The notes: a model not told the origin generated them from the letters alone. DNA of 64,000 bases from Paenibacillus glycanilyticus (GCF_023715145.1 NZ_JAMBNP010000001.1:992001-1056000), one strand, 5' to 3'. Shown: positions 1 to 9,110, counted from the first letter of the stretch. Numbers and translations: made by a program.

Positions 1-853
1 AGAACATATAGTGGCTGATGCCGGTAAAACCGGCGCGCAGCGATTCCAGCATTCTTTTCTCATACAAGGACGCTGTCTTCTGCGTTGCGGAAGAGGCCCC
101 CCAATGCTCAAACCAGCCGGTCCAAAATTCGGTGACGATCTTTGGCGTATCCGGCTGCTTCTCAACCAGGTTCTTATAATGATGATCCGCGCCTGACCAG
201 AAGTTCGCCCCTTCAACCGTGCCTTCGGCACCGCCTACACAGGTGATCAGCGGCACCGTTACGCCCCGTTCCAGCATCGCGTCTCTTAAATGAAGCATAT
301 AATCGCGCGCGATTTCATCATTGGCCAAATAACCGTATTCATTCTCCACTTGAACGAGAATAACCGAGCCGCCTTCACCAATCTCGCGCTTGCGAATAAT
401 GGGAATAATCCGGTCCATATAACGGTCAACGTAAGTCAGGTACAGCTCGTCATAGGTCCGGAATTTCATGTCCTTCTTCGTATTCAGCCAATAAGGGAAT
501 CCTCCGAAATCCCATTCTGCGCATATAAACGGACCTGGACGGGCAATAACCCATAGTCCCAATTCATGGCAAAGGTCCAGGAATGCGCCGCAATCATTGT
601 TGCCTTCAAAGCTCCACATGCCTTCTTCCGGTTCATGAACATTCCAGGCAAAGTAAGTATCTACGCAGTTCATGCCCGCAAGCTTGGCCTTCACAAGCAC
701 TTCGCGCCATTCTTCCTTAGGCATCCGGAAATAATGAATAGCCGCGCTGTTAAGGAACACCTGCTCACCGTTAATGTTGTAGCTGAATGAGTTATATTGC
801 ACGGCCGTATTCTTATGTGGTAATCCATTCGTTTGCGGGATCGTTTCCTGCAT
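1..853 (-). CDS. Beta-galactosidase, GH35 family, N-terminal part (runs off left edge)
   Basis: This is the first 284 codons of a glycoside hydrolase family 35 enzyme, which removes terminal beta-galactose from oligosaccharides. It begins with ATG at 853 behind a GGGAGG box. The TIM barrel is recognisable from the stretches FAWNVHEPEEG, ARPGPFICAEWDFGG, the acid/base segment VENEYG and the nucleophile segment TEFWTGWFEHWG. No signal peptide is visible, so it probably acts in the cytoplasm. It starts 30 bases after the GH30 gene on the same strand, so the two are almost certainly co-transcribed and may act together on imported galactan fragments. The family call is firm. The substrate is inferred from the neighbour. 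The C-terminal domains lie outside the window. Confidence 0.9.
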   Translation of the reverse strand, partial: MQETIPQTNGLPHKNTAVQYNSFSYNINGEQVFLNSAAIHYFRMPKEEWREVLVKAKLAGMNCVDTYFAWNVHEPEEGMWSFEGNNDCGAFLDLCHELGLWVIARPGPFICAEWDFGGFPYWLNTKKDMKFRTYDELYLTYVDRYMDRIIPIIRKREIGEGGSVILVQVENEYGYLANDEIARDYMLHLRDAMLERGVTVPLITCVGGAEGTVEGANFWSGADHHYKNLVEKQPDTPKIVTEFWTGWFEHWGASSATQKTASLYEKRMLESLRAGFTGISHYMF

Positions 854-883
854 CTGAAGTGTTCCTCCCTTTGTTCGAATCGT

Positions 884-2278
884 TCATATGGCTATATTCG
901 ATATGACCACAGTCGTTATCGACTGCGCCTCTAGATTTAACGTAAACTTGTTACTGTGCAAAGACAGCTCGGATTCGAACAGATTGTCGCGCTCCGTTGT
1001 CCGGTAGACTTTGGCTGTTGTACCTTCCGTCTTGAAGGTGCTTAGGTCATAAGCCGCCTGTCGCTGATTGCCAGGGTTATGTGCCACAACCGTAAGTAAT
1101 CTGCTGGCCGAATCATAAGCCGCAACGGAATTCGGGTCATCGGTAAACAAAATACGGCTGCCCGGGCGGATAAACTTGCTGAATTGAGCCATCGCGTAAT
1201 ATTGCTTTGTCATTTCGTATTGGCTGTCGCCATGACTGAAATCGGAGTGGATAAATCCCCAGTTATTCTGGGCGCTTTCGTCCTCAACGGCCTGCCAATA
1301 CACCCAAGCAGCGGGCTGCAGCAGACGAAGATCGTTGACGATCCTTTCGGCAAGCTCCATCACGCAGCTCATATCCTCATGATTATGAGGCTCGGTGCCC
1401 CCGGTCCCGTACTCCGACATCCATAGCTTTTTCCCCTTCGCTTGCGCGAGCTCACGAAGCTCATCAAGTCCGATGCCGGTATAGGTGTGCGTGTTAATTT
1501 GAGAGATGCTGTTAAAGGTCTCCTCATCATAGCCATGCAGCATTTCGAGCGTTTCATCCACGCTGTTCTCGTCGGGAGCGCTGACTGCCGTTCCGCTCAA
1601 GCCCTTTAATAGAAGAGATTGAGCCGTTGCCTTCATGATTTCCATCTGTTTATCGAGTGAAAAATGAGCACCTTCTTGAATATTGCCCTTCTTCCACCAG
1701 TTTGAGGCAGGCTCATTTAACGGATTAAGCGTCCGGAAGGTAATGCCGTGCGCTTCCTTGTAGTGCTTGACTACTTCCGTCAAATAATCCGCGAATAGTT
1801 CGTAACAATCTTCCCTTAGATTATTGCCGCCATCAACGGCCCCCGTTACAGATCCGCTTATAGTCATCCAGTATGGAGGCGAATTCGAGAATGCTTCCGC
1901 AATATCAGCCCCGCGCTGCATGGCCGCAAGCATCACCTTCCGCTGTCCTTCGTCAGCCTGCCAGTTCCAAATGCCCTTCTCCGGTTGAAATCCCGGAACA
2001 TCGCCGCCTGGACGCAGCGTGTTAGGCTGAATGGACGGATTTTCCCCGCCGCCGATATTGTACCGAATGATGTTTAAGCCCAGACCTTTGTCCGCGTCAA
2101 AGATGAGATCCATTACCTCATCCAGCTTCTCCTGACTGCTCCACCTGCCGATAATGTGCCCCCACCAGGCAAGCGAAGTACCCCAGCCTTCAAAGCCGTC
2201 ATAGCCATCGCCAGGCTTGATCTGAATCAAGGTTTCATCGTTCATCTGTCCGTTATTTTTTCTGTTTGTGCCGTTCAT
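884..2278 (-). CDS. GH30 family hydrolase, probably endo-beta-1,6-galactanase type (cytoplasmic)
   Basis: A 464-residue protein of glycoside hydrolase family 30, resembling the beta-1,6-galactanase branch. Visible motifs are GWGTSLAWWG near the start, NSPPYWMT, the acid/base segment NPLNEPASNWW (Glu about 189) and the nucleophile segment LWMSEYGTGG (Glu about 289). A beta-sandwich tail follows. No export signal is present, unlike the large GH30 at 11.2-14.9 kb. The start is taken at the ATG at 2278 because AGGAGGACTT lies directly before it; an in-frame start at 2299 has no such site. It is the first gene of an operon with the GH35 beta-galactosidase, which suggests stepwise breakdown of type II arabinogalactan side chains. 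The exact linkage cleaved is inferred. Confidence 0.85.
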   Translation of the reverse strand: MNGTNRKNNGQMNDETLIQIKPGDGYDGFEGWGTSLAWWGHIIGRWSSQEKLDEVMDLIFDADKGLGLNIIRYNIGGGENPSIQPNTLRPGGDVPGFQPEKGIWNWQADEGQRKVMLAAMQRGADIAEAFSNSPPYWMTISGSVTGAVDGGNNLREDCYELFADYLTEVVKHYKEAHGITFRTLNPLNEPASNWWKKGNIQEGAHFSLDKQMEIMKATAQSLLLKGLSGTAVSAPDENSVDETLEMLHGYDEETFNSISQINTHTYTGIGLDELRELAQAKGKKLWMSEYGTGGTEPHNHEDMSCVMELAERIVNDLRLLQPAAWVYWQAVEDESAQNNWGFIHSDFSHGDSQYEMTKQYYAMAQFSKFIRPGSRILFTDDPNSVAAYDSASRLLTVVAHNPGNQRQAAYDLSTFKTEGTTAKVYRTTERDNLFESELSLHSNKFTLNLEAQSITTVVISNIAI

Positions 2279-2311
2279 AAGTCCTCCTGTTCCAGCCAAA
2301 TCTGAAACCTA

Positions 2312-2331
2312 TTTCATGAAACGGGTTTCAT
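2312..2331. promoter_or_regulatory. Palindromic operator upstream of GH30/GH35 operon
   Basis: The sequence TTTCATGAAACGGGTTTC (2312-2329) contains inverted half-sites ATGAAAC and GTTTCAT (2316-2331). An almost identical 18-mer, differing at one base, lies at 14898-14915 just upstream of the second GH30 gene. It sits 34 bases before this GH30 start, where a repressor would block transcription. The form suits a LacI-family repressor. The matching regulator is not evident in the window. Confidence 0.6.
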
Positions 2332-2479
2332 AACTGCTGAAAAATGAATACCCTTTGACGGGTATTGGTAAGTATGGATCTCATTTGAAAAGGCTTACAA
2401 TAATCTGGTATTAATTATATTCCCGCCTCAATATTACTGTCAACAGTTGTTTAATATCTTAAAGTTCTCAATAAAAATA

Positions 2480-2511
2480 GCAGAGTCTGCCCCAATTTGG
2501 GACAGCTCTGC
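2480..2511 (-). terminator. Rho-independent terminator of the 117-residue hypothetical gene
   Basis: On the minus strand GCAGAG and CTCTGC flank a second inner stem (GTCCCAAATTGGGGC). TATTTTTATT follows, as expected for an intrinsic terminator just after the stop at 2524. Confidence 0.7.
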
Positions 2512-2523
2512 CGCTTAGGCTCT

Positions 2524-2877
2524 CTAGTACGTTCTTACCCAATCAAAGGATCTGCATACAAACGAAAAGGTATCATACTCCTCTTCTTTCACGCTGAAGC
2601 TTATATTCTCGAGTTGATCAACGGAAATATCCTGAATTTTAATATCTAGCCGAATCGCTCCCTGGAAGCTGCCTATCTGTAGATCCTTCACGTCTTCAAA
2701 CGTAATGATTAATTGGGGTCCTTCTTCAACTATCGGCAGGGTAGTAAGTGTTACAACTAAGTTATCCGTCAATAGTCCCCTTTCATTCTGATAGCGAAGC
2801 AGATTAAAGGATTGAATGTAGCAAAGCTTGTAATGCTTCTGATAGAAGCTTTGTATGCGATCCGCCGTATGTTTCAT
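2524..2877 (-). CDS. Hypothetical protein, 117 residues
   Basis: I do not recognise this protein. It is a soluble, mixed alpha/beta sequence without a signal peptide or membrane segment. An N-terminal amphipathic part (RIQSFYQKHYKLCYIQ) is followed by alternating hydrophobic strands, and it ends in FVCRSFDWVRTY. A good ribosome binding site (GGAGG) precedes the ATG at 2877 and a terminator follows the stop, so it looks like a genuine single-gene transcript. Its promoter must fit in the short space before the terminator of the next gene at 2928-2947. Confidence 0.7.
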   Translation of the reverse strand: MKHTADRIQSFYQKHYKLCYIQSFNLLRYQNERGLLTDNLVVTLTTLPIVEEGPQLIITFEDVKDLQIGSFQGAIRLDIKIQDISVDQLENISFSVKEEEYDTFSFVCRSFDWVRTY

Positions 2878-2927
2878 TTCGGGATAGCCTCCTTATAAAA
2901 ACATATGATATCTAGCATAACGAAAAA

Positions 2928-2947
2928 GGCCATCCGTGTAGATGGCC
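2928..2947 (-). terminator. Terminator of the stalk-domain protein gene
   Basis: GGCCATC-CGTGTA-GATGGCC stem and loop, followed on the minus strand by CTTTTTCG. It lies 40 bases beyond the stop at 2987. Confidence 0.75.
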
Positions 2948-2986
2948 AAAACGACTAACTTTCACGACTAACTTTCCCTTTATCCG

Positions 2987-4081
2987 TTAACTTAGTTTGC
3001 CGTCTTCGATTTTACCTCTTATCTCATTGGCCAGCTGCTGATCGTAAGCAAGTTGAGGGTGAAGGGCAATACCCTTGGAGAGAATGATTAACCCTTTACT
3101 ATAGTAAACCTTCATACGCAATGGCTCGGCAATCGCTCGAAGCGGAACAAATGCGCGGCCATTTTGGACCTCATACCTGTTCTTCGCGTCTTTCAGATTA
3201 AAGACAAGCTTACGCGACGGCATGTATTCCAAGGACGCATGTCGAATCGTTATCTCTTCCCGCTTCTTATCATATTGGACGGTAGCCCCTAAAGCATGCG
3301 AAATAAAGACCAACGGCACGTAAGTGACGCCTTTCCTTATGTATGGCGCGACTTTCGAGTTTGATGAATCCACCGCTTGCAGCCCGCCAAAGACTAAGGC
3401 CTTAGGTTTATTTATTATCAGTCCAATCGAATTATTCATAAGCTCCGTTACTTGGTCGGAGCATCCTTCATCCTTCTTATAGAGATCGATATAATCCGTA
3501 ATAATAGCAATAGCCTCTTGACGAATATCTTTAACGAGGTTTTTATCGGCCAGCACTCTCTCCAGATAACAGTAACTTAGATCAAACGAATCCTGCGATT
3601 TAGCAAGAGCGTTTATCAACGCTACGGTCATACTTTTGGGCAGAGATTCACTAGCTAATCCAATCCAATACGTGTCCGGCTCCAAATAATGATCCAACAC
3701 CTTCAGATACCCGAGTACAAATAGCTCGTCTCCGCGAAGGAGTTTAATATTGAGCTCGCTTGCCGGCTTTCCATATACGGCTTTCGAGTATTGATTCACA
3801 ATATCGCGTTCATTCCAGCTGTAGCTGGAATAGATGGCGTTCATCACTGCCGCCTTCTGATCAAGCGGATTTTTTTCCGCTGCCAGAAACTCGGCAATCT
3901 CCGTGCTAAATCCCGACTTGTGCGCTTTGGCTACGATATCAAGATCGAGATAAGCTTTATAGAAGGTAGTCGAGGTGACGGGAGAATCCGCAAACGCCTT
4001 TTTCTCTCCTAGGTTCATTGCTGCCAGAAGCAATATGAATGACAGAAGAATGGCCAGGTTTCTTTTTATAACCGTGTTCAT
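2987..4081 (-). CDS. Exported protein with copper-amine-oxidase-like (stalk) domain
   Basis: A 364-residue secreted protein. Residues 1-31 form a signal peptide (hydrophobic run LAILLSFILLLAAMNL, then KKAFA before the cleavage site). The middle part (about 35-225) is helical and not recognised. The C-terminal part from about 230 matches the copper amine oxidase N-terminal-like domain common in Paenibacillus exported proteins: GVTYVPLVFISHALGATVQYD, then RAFVPLRAIAEPL. In that family this fold is a structural stalk, and no oxidase activity is implied. It is separated from its neighbours by a terminator downstream and a small membrane-protein gene upstream. Confidence 0.8.
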   Translation of the reverse strand: MNTVIKRNLAILLSFILLLAAMNLGEKKAFADSPVTSTTFYKAYLDLDIVAKAHKSGFSTEIAEFLAAEKNPLDQKAAVMNAIYSSYSWNERDIVNQYSKAVYGKPASELNIKLLRGDELFVLGYLKVLDHYLEPDTYWIGLASESLPKSMTVALINALAKSQDSFDLSYCYLERVLADKNLVKDIRQEAIAIITDYIDLYKKDEGCSDQVTELMNNSIGLIINKPKALVFGGLQAVDSSNSKVAPYIRKGVTYVPLVFISHALGATVQYDKKREEITIRHASLEYMPSRKLVFNLKDAKNRYEVQNGRAFVPLRAIAEPLRMKVYYSKGLIILSKGIALHPQLAYDQQLANEIRGKIEDGKLS

Positions 4082-4103
4082 TATCCAGCTCCTTTATCGA
4101 TTC

Positions 4104-4232
4104 TTAGAAACAAGAAATCTTATTTACCAAATAGTTGATGACATAGATCAGTACAAAAAAAGCCCCAACCCATACGACGGATAATATGGCCAGGGAAATA
4201 CCCAACCATTTCAATAAGGTCGCCTGTTTCAT
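4104..4232 (-). CDS. Small single-span membrane protein, 42 residues
   Basis: The start is set at the ATG at 4232, because GGAGGGCTTG lies directly before it; upstream in-frame ATGs lack a site. The peptide has a short basic N-terminus (MKQATLLKW) and then one long hydrophobic stretch (LGISLAILSVVWVGAFFVLI) that should span the membrane. It lies 22 bases before the stalk-domain gene on the same strand and may share its transcript. No function can be assigned. Confidence 0.55.
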   Translation of the reverse strand: MKQATLLKWLGISLAILSVVWVGAFFVLIYVINYLVNKISCF

Positions 4233-4321
4233 CAAGCCCTCCGGATTTTCAAGATTTATATCAAACCTAATAATACCATATACTGGAATGATAGAGATCA
4301 TTAGAATAGTTAAAACAAATA

Positions 4322-4348
4322 GAACTGCTTTTACTAGAAAAGCAGTTC
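4322..4348 (-). terminator. Terminator of the DUF2332-like gene
   Basis: GAACTGCTTTT and AAAAGCAGTTC pair around a five-base loop. TATTTGTTTT follows on the minus strand, 45 bases after the stop at 4394. Confidence 0.7.
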
Positions 4349-4393
4349 CTCTTGCAGCATGTTATTTATTAACCAGTCTTAGTAGTTTAATTA

Positions 4394-5425
4394 TTATAAT
4401 TTCCACTTAAACCATCGCCCGTGACCATCGGTTTCAGCAAGCGTCAGCTTATTCTCAATACCGTTTACATAATAATCAAGATGAAGATCCCTATCCCATA
4501 GGTTATTGTACAGGTGGAACACCTCTCTTACTTTACCAAGCTCCTGTATATATTCGAGCAGCTTTATCTTCGTTTCAGAAGGAAATTGATTAGCCGCATG
4601 CGTATGAAAAATACATACTGTCGAGTCATTCGATATTTTCGAGATGATCTCCGGCAGAAGGGCAACTCCGTCTCCCTCCATCAATTCCACTTTGTATTTC
4701 GCTAAATAATCCGCTGCCGCTTCGAAATAAGCGATCCGCTCTTTATGCTCCGGCCAAATCAGCGATTTTAGCCAAAGATAATCATCCGGTTGATCCAGGT
4801 TATTGACATGCAGATCTATTCCGATTCTTGCTGCTACAGGAGGACTTGTTTTATGAAATAACGGCTGTTTATCCCCTTTAATCTCTGAACGGATAATAAG
4901 AGCCGCATGCTCTTGGCCATACTCTAGATCAGGTTTAGGCTGATAGGAATAGCTGTATTTATCCCAAAGTAGCTGCACGCCGGCGCTTGTGCCAATTTCA
5001 ATCAGAGACAGCGGTTTTTGCGTAAGCCCATGAATATGGCAAAAGCTTGGATACAAATAGGCGCAACGCCGCACTTCATTCGTCTGGACCAGTTTGGTTC
5101 TCAGAAGATGAGTAATCTCGACCGCGTACTGTTCGCAAAATAACTTAAACCATTTAAATGCGCCGGATGTATCCTTTGGTTCAGTCACAATACTTGGATA
5201 ATACAAAGCGAGCTCATGGTCCGTGCCTTGCAAGAGCAAATAATGAACAGCTCCAAGCAAGAGATTAGGCGCCGGTTGTCCCGGCTTGGAATGAGCTGCA
5301 AGCTCCAGAAGCGTTGGATCATCCGCTATTTGGCTTGCCAAGTGTTCATAAAGAATGCTGGAATCCTTGCATTCCCTTTCCGCAAAACGTCTAAATTGCC
5401 CGGAAAGCACCTGAGTATCCACCAT
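4394..5425 (-). CDS. DUF2332 family protein
   Basis: A 343-residue soluble protein resembling the DUF2332 family, whose biochemical role is not established. Typical stretches are GQFRRFAERECKDSSILYEHLA at the N-terminus, a conserved PSFCHIHGL segment, LIEIGTSAGVQLLWDKY (like a nucleotide- or SAM-binding glycine loop) and VCIFHTHAANQFP. The glycine-rich loop hints at a methyltransferase-like fold, which is inference. The ATG at 5425 is preferred over upstream GTG codons because AAGAAGGTGG fits as its binding site. It appears to be transcribed alone. Confidence 0.75.
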   Translation of the reverse strand: MVDTQVLSGQFRRFAERECKDSSILYEHLASQIADDPTLLELAAHSKPGQPAPNLLLGAVHYLLLQGTDHELALYYPSIVTEPKDTSGAFKWFKLFCEQYAVEITHLLRTKLVQTNEVRRCAYLYPSFCHIHGLTQKPLSLIEIGTSAGVQLLWDKYSYSYQPKPDLEYGQEHAALIIRSEIKGDKQPLFHKTSPPVAARIGIDLHVNNLDQPDDYLWLKSLIWPEHKERIAYFEAAADYLAKYKVELMEGDGVALLPEIISKISNDSTVCIFHTHAANQFPSETKIKLLEYIQELGKVREVFHLYNNLWDRDLHLDYYVNGIENKLTLAETDGHGRWFKWKL

Positions 5426-5540
5426 ACGCACCACCTTCTTTCAGATAGGGGTATGATACCATGCGGCTTTGATAAACAATGCTTTAATGTTTTTATCCGG
5501 ATTATAAATATTAATTATCACGTACTGCCTCTAGGTTAGA

Positions 5541-5561
5541 AAAGGCAGCCAATCGGCTGCC
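5541..5561 (-). terminator. Terminator of glnS
   Basis: GGCAGCC-GATT-GGCTGCC stem followed by TTTTCT on the minus strand, immediately after the glnS stop at 5567. Confidence 0.8.
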
Positions 5562-5566
5562 CCCTG

Positions 5567-7246
5567 CTAGTTCGTTCTTTTCCAGCTATCCTTGAGAGGA
5601 ACAATACGATTAAACACCAGTCTGCCGTTGGCATAATGCTTCCTGTCAACGCAAAAATAACCGTGGCGGAAGAACTGGAATTTGTCCTCGGGACGGGCAT
5701 GTTGAACGATGGCTTCCATGAGAACATCCTTACCATGAACGATGGATTCGGGGTTAATCCTGGATATCCAATCTTCGTTGTCCTTCGGAGAATCCTCATT
5801 TAGAAGCAGCTTTTCGTATAGATTCACATCCGCCTTCACGCAGTGGTCAGCGGAAACCCAATGGATCGTTCCCTTCACCTTTCGTCCGGTAAACCCCGAG
5901 CCACTCTTCGTAGCCGGATCGTAGGTACAGCGCAGCTCCATCACTTCACCGGTATCAGGATCCTTGACAACCTCTTCGCATCGGATAAAATAAGCTCCCT
6001 TAAGCCTAACCTCGCCGTTCGGAATTAGCCGGTGAAAGCCTTTCATTGGCTCCTCCATGAAGTCGTCACGCTCAATAAATATCGTTCTTGAGAAAGGGAC
6101 TTCTCTGACTCCCATTGCCTCGTTTTCGCTGTTATTTTCAATCGACAGCCATTCAGCTTCATCCTCCGGATAGTTCGTTATTACAACCTTTAAAGGCTGC
6201 ATAACTGCCATAATGCTCATGGTTTTCGCTTTTAGATCCTGCCTGACGAAATGATCCAACAGCGAAATATCTACGGTGCTTTGCGTTCGAATGCTCCCGA
6301 TCTCATCAATAAAGTTACGAATGCTCTCTGGCGTGTAGCCTCTTCGTCTTAATCCACGAATGGTCGGAAGTCTGGGGTCATCCCAGCCGTCTACGAAGCT
6401 GCCCTCCACCAGCTGTCTCAGAAACCGTTTGCTCGTTACTACTCCCGTTAGGCTTAACCGGCCGAACTCTCTTTGACGCGGAGGCTCAGGTGTCTTACGT
6501 TCATTCAGGACCCATTCGTATAGCGGCCGATGATCTTTGAATTCGATGGAGCATAGGGAGTAGGTGATCCCTTCAATCGCATCCTGAATCGGATGGGCAA
6601 AATCATACATCGGATAGATGCACCATTCACGCTTGGTCCTGTAATGTTCCGCGTAGATAATACGATACAGAACCGGATCGCGCAGATTGATATTTGGCGA
6701 TGCCATATTTATTTTTGCTCGCAGAACCTTTGAGCCGGCAGGGAATGCGCCATTTTTCATCCGCTCAAACAGCTCCAGGTTTTCCTCCACGGAGCGATCC
6801 CGATATGGGCTGTTCCTCCCCGGCTCCGTTAACGTCCCCCGATACTCGGATAACTGCTCCGGTGTCAGGTCGCACACATACGCTTTGCCTTGTCTGATTA
6901 ATGAGATTGCAGCATTATAAATTTCGTTCGCATAATCCGATCCGAAATAAATATGATCCCGGGGATCGTAACCAAGCCACTTGATGTCTTCAATAATCGC
7001 ATCAACATACTCGATATCTTCCTTAAGCGGATTCGTATCGTCAAAGCGTAAATGAAAAGCACCTTTATAATGCTGAGCAACCGTATAATTCATATGAATC
7101 GCGTAGGCGCTGCCGATATGAAGATAGCCATTGGGCTCCGGCGGAAACCTCGTCGTCATCTCCCTGCTAAAAGGCTTCTGCTCCAGCTCCTCGTTGATAA
7201 GTCTAAGCATGTGGTGATCCGCTGCATGTTCCTTGGGGTTTTCCAT
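5567..7246 (-). CDS. glnS: Glutaminyl-tRNA synthetase
   Basis: A 559-residue class I aminoacyl-tRNA synthetase that charges tRNA-Gln directly with glutamine. The HIGH-type motif is PPEPNGYLHIG (35-45) and the KMSKS-type motif is VVTSKRFL (269-276). The segment FHLRFDDTNP and the anticodon-binding beta-barrels at the C-terminus match GlnRS and not GluRS. The length fits the family (about 550). The start has AGGAGGAGT before it. Most Firmicutes make Gln-tRNA by amidating Glu-tRNA through GatCAB, so a dedicated GlnRS is notable. It is preceded by a T-box leader whose specifier reads CAA (Gln), so its expression should follow uncharged tRNA-Gln. Confidence 0.96.
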   Translation of the reverse strand: MENPKEHAADHHMLRLINEELEQKPFSREMTTRFPPEPNGYLHIGSAYAIHMNYTVAQHYKGAFHLRFDDTNPLKEDIEYVDAIIEDIKWLGYDPRDHIYFGSDYANEIYNAAISLIRQGKAYVCDLTPEQLSEYRGTLTEPGRNSPYRDRSVEENLELFERMKNGAFPAGSKVLRAKINMASPNINLRDPVLYRIIYAEHYRTKREWCIYPMYDFAHPIQDAIEGITYSLCSIEFKDHRPLYEWVLNERKTPEPPRQREFGRLSLTGVVTSKRFLRQLVEGSFVDGWDDPRLPTIRGLRRRGYTPESIRNFIDEIGSIRTQSTVDISLLDHFVRQDLKAKTMSIMAVMQPLKVVITNYPEDEAEWLSIENNSENEAMGVREVPFSRTIFIERDDFMEEPMKGFHRLIPNGEVRLKGAYFIRCEEVVKDPDTGEVMELRCTYDPATKSGSGFTGRKVKGTIHWVSADHCVKADVNLYEKLLLNEDSPKDNEDWISRINPESIVHGKDVLMEAIVQHARPEDKFQFFRHGYFCVDRKHYANGRLVFNRIVPLKDSWKRTN

Positions 7247-7283
7247 TGCCTACTCCTCCTACAATTTAATCACGAAGCAAAAC

Positions 7284-7575
7284 AAAAAAACTTCACCTCC
7301 AAGACAGTTTGTCTTGGGGACGAAGTTTCGCGGTGCCACCCCAGTTTATTAATATGTCGCCACATTAATCTCTTCAAGTACGGCATTGCCTGGCAATGCT
7401 TATACCCTAGCCCTGTAACGGGAGCACCCGTCATGCCATCACCGGTAAAGGATCCCGCATGCTGCTCAGAGGCTTGTTTCGGGGAATGGTTCTCTGCTCC
7501 TTCTCAGCTTACGGAGCTCTCTGTTCGAGAACGGTTTTCCACTACTCTTCTCGTCATCGCGTTTAGATAATTCCT
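7284..7575 (-). ncRNA. T-box riboswitch of glnS, specifier CAA (Gln)
   Basis: The conserved T-box sequence GGGGTGGCACCGCG is at 7329-7342. It is followed by a strong terminator stem (7291-7326) with a run of seven U (7284-7290). Stem I begins near 7560 with GATGACGAGAAGAG. Aligning its 3' side with the known glyQS leader (spacing GAAA-specifier-10 bases ending GAGC) places CAA, the glutamine codon, at 7474-7476 in GAAACAAGCCTCTGAGC. The element should read through when uncharged tRNA-Gln binds. The T-box call is firm; the specifier comes from positional alignment. Confidence 0.9.
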
Positions 7576-7618
7576 TACATGATACAAATAATCCCCTTAT
7601 TTGTAAACCTTATTCCGC

Positions 7619-8635
7619 TTATCTGCTCTCCGCATGGAGCCACTGTTCTATTTCAGATATTCTGTCTGCATAACGTTTGATCGCATTTAGGGTTATGGCA
7701 ACTTGTTCGGTTCCCATCCGCTGTTCCTTGTCATCCGAGCATTCCATCCATAATGACCGCTTTAAATTATAGTCCAGCCAGCCTAGCATTCCTGCAAATC
7801 CGGTCGCCAATACCGTTTTCCAATCGGCTTGTATCGGTCCGTATTTCTTCCTATAACCCCTTACAAATGCCGAAAATCTTTCCTTATCTATGTTGCCCGT
7901 CTCAGTTTCTGACCAGTAAATTGCCGTTTCCGTTAAACTCTGCATGGGATTAATAGGTCCCGAGGCTTCCCAATCAATCAAGATGGGCTGATCATGGTTC
8001 CATAATACATTCTTGGAATCCAGATCCAAGTGACTAATAACGGTATCATGCTCAAGCAGCTTAACCGCCTTATTAGCTTTTGCATGCCAATCGCACAACT
8101 GATCCGCCGTTTCGAGCAAGATCGGAACCCACGCTGCCTTATTTAACTGCCCTTGTTGCAAGTAATGCTTCCAATCTATGGGCTGTACATCACCTAAGCC
8201 GTCTTTGGCGAGGCCAAGCCCGGATAAATCCGCCATATGTATGTCCGCAAGAATAGCGCCTATTTTCTCACAGTGAATCTTGTTTATTTCATCCGGCTTC
8301 AGACTTTTGCCTTCTACCCAATCAAACACGAGATAATATTGACTATCCATTTGTTGCAAAGAATTACCTTTGAACTGCATTGCTGGAATAGCAGGAACAT
8401 GATTGGCAGCCCTATTCGCAATTTGTTCTGAATGGATGAAGTTGAGCTTGGCCTTGGGTCTAGTCATCACCTGAGGATTTAATGCTTTGACGGCATATTT
8501 CCCTTGCGTGGTTTCAATTGCATACATTCTATGCAAAAGCCCTCCCGTAACTGCTTCCGGCGTACGAACCATTTCCCCTAGCTGTAGTAGCTTGCACAGC
8601 TCCTCAAACCTCAGATTGTATTGTCCTTCACCCAA
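7619..8635 (-). CDS. Aminoglycoside phosphotransferase (APH)-family kinase
   Basis: A 338-residue protein with the kinase-like APH/choline kinase fold. The nucleotide-binding lysine lies in KYAVKAL (Lys50). The catalytic loop is SHLDLDSKNVLW (202-211) and the metal-binding segment is ILIDWEASG (218-226). Members phosphorylate small hydroxylated molecules such as antibiotics, choline, fructosamine or homoserine, and nothing here selects a substrate. The start appears to be TTG at 8635, behind GGGAGGGAAGGG. It lies 29 bases after fabZ on the same strand and may be read with it. Calling it an antibiotic resistance gene would be unjustified. Confidence 0.8.
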   Translation of the reverse strand: MGEGQYNLRFEELCKLLQLGEMVRTPEAVTGGLLHRMYAIETTQGKYAVKALNPQVMTRPKAKLNFIHSEQIANRAANHVPAIPAMQFKGNSLQQMDSQYYLVFDWVEGKSLKPDEINKIHCEKIGAILADIHMADLSGLGLAKDGLGDVQPIDWKHYLQQGQLNKAAWVPILLETADQLCDWHAKANKAVKLLEHDTVISHLDLDSKNVLWNHDQPILIDWEASGPINPMQSLTETAIYWSETETGNIDKERFSAFVRGYRKKYGPIQADWKTVLATGFAGMLGWLDYNLKRSLWMECSDDKEQRMGTEQVAITLNAIKRYADRISEIEQWLHAESR

Positions 8636-8664
8636 TTCCCTTCCCTCCCGCAGCCGCTTTAGCT

Positions 8665-9090
8665 TTAGCTTTCAATTGTACTTAAAGCAAACATGATCTC
8701 AGCCTCACAGACGATTTCTTCGCTAACCATGGCGGTGCCTCTTCCTTTGACGATCTGCCCCTTTACTCGCGTGACTTCAAAAATAAGACAAAGTTGATCG
8801 CCCGGGTTAACCTGCCGTCTAAAGCGGCAATGATCGATTCCGGTCAATAAACCAATTCTATTCTTATTGCCCTCGGCATTGTTCATTACAATTCCGCCAA
8901 GCTGCGCAAGCGCTTCTACGATTAAGACTCCAGGCATGACGGGATAGCCGGGAAAATGACCAGGAAAATAGGGCTCGTTGATTGTCACATTTTTAATGCC
9001 AACCGCTCTTTTCCCCTCTTCCATCTCCAATACTTTATCCACTAGCAGAAATGGATATCGATGAGGAATAGCACCTTCAATATGAAGCAT
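8665..9090 (-). CDS. fabZ: 3-hydroxyacyl-ACP dehydratase FabZ-type
   Basis: A 141-residue hot-dog fold enzyme that removes water from 3-hydroxyacyl-ACP in fatty acid synthesis. The signature [12 protein letters not shown] is at 9-20. The catalytic pair lies in [13 protein letters not shown] (His45) and VEALAQ (Glu59), and the length is typical. The ATG at 9090 follows AAGGAGGCTGTCC. It stands apart from other fatty acid genes. It may therefore be an extra copy or serve a special lipid, but the sequence itself looks like an ordinary FabZ. Confidence 0.93.
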   Translation of the reverse strand: MLHIEGAIPHRYPFLLVDKVLEMEEGKRAVGIKNVTINEPYFPGHFPGYPVMPGVLIVEALAQLGGIVMNNAEGNKNRIGLLTGIDHCRFRRQVNPGDQLCLIFEVTRVKGQIVKGRGTAMVSEEIVCEAEIMFALSTIES

Positions 9091-9110
9091 GGACAGCCTC
9101 CTTCTTTCTG

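Noticed and set aside
7619..8635. Antibiotic resistance (aminoglycoside kinase) label
   Set aside because: The fold is shared with many small-molecule kinases, and no residues specific for aminoglycosides are evident.
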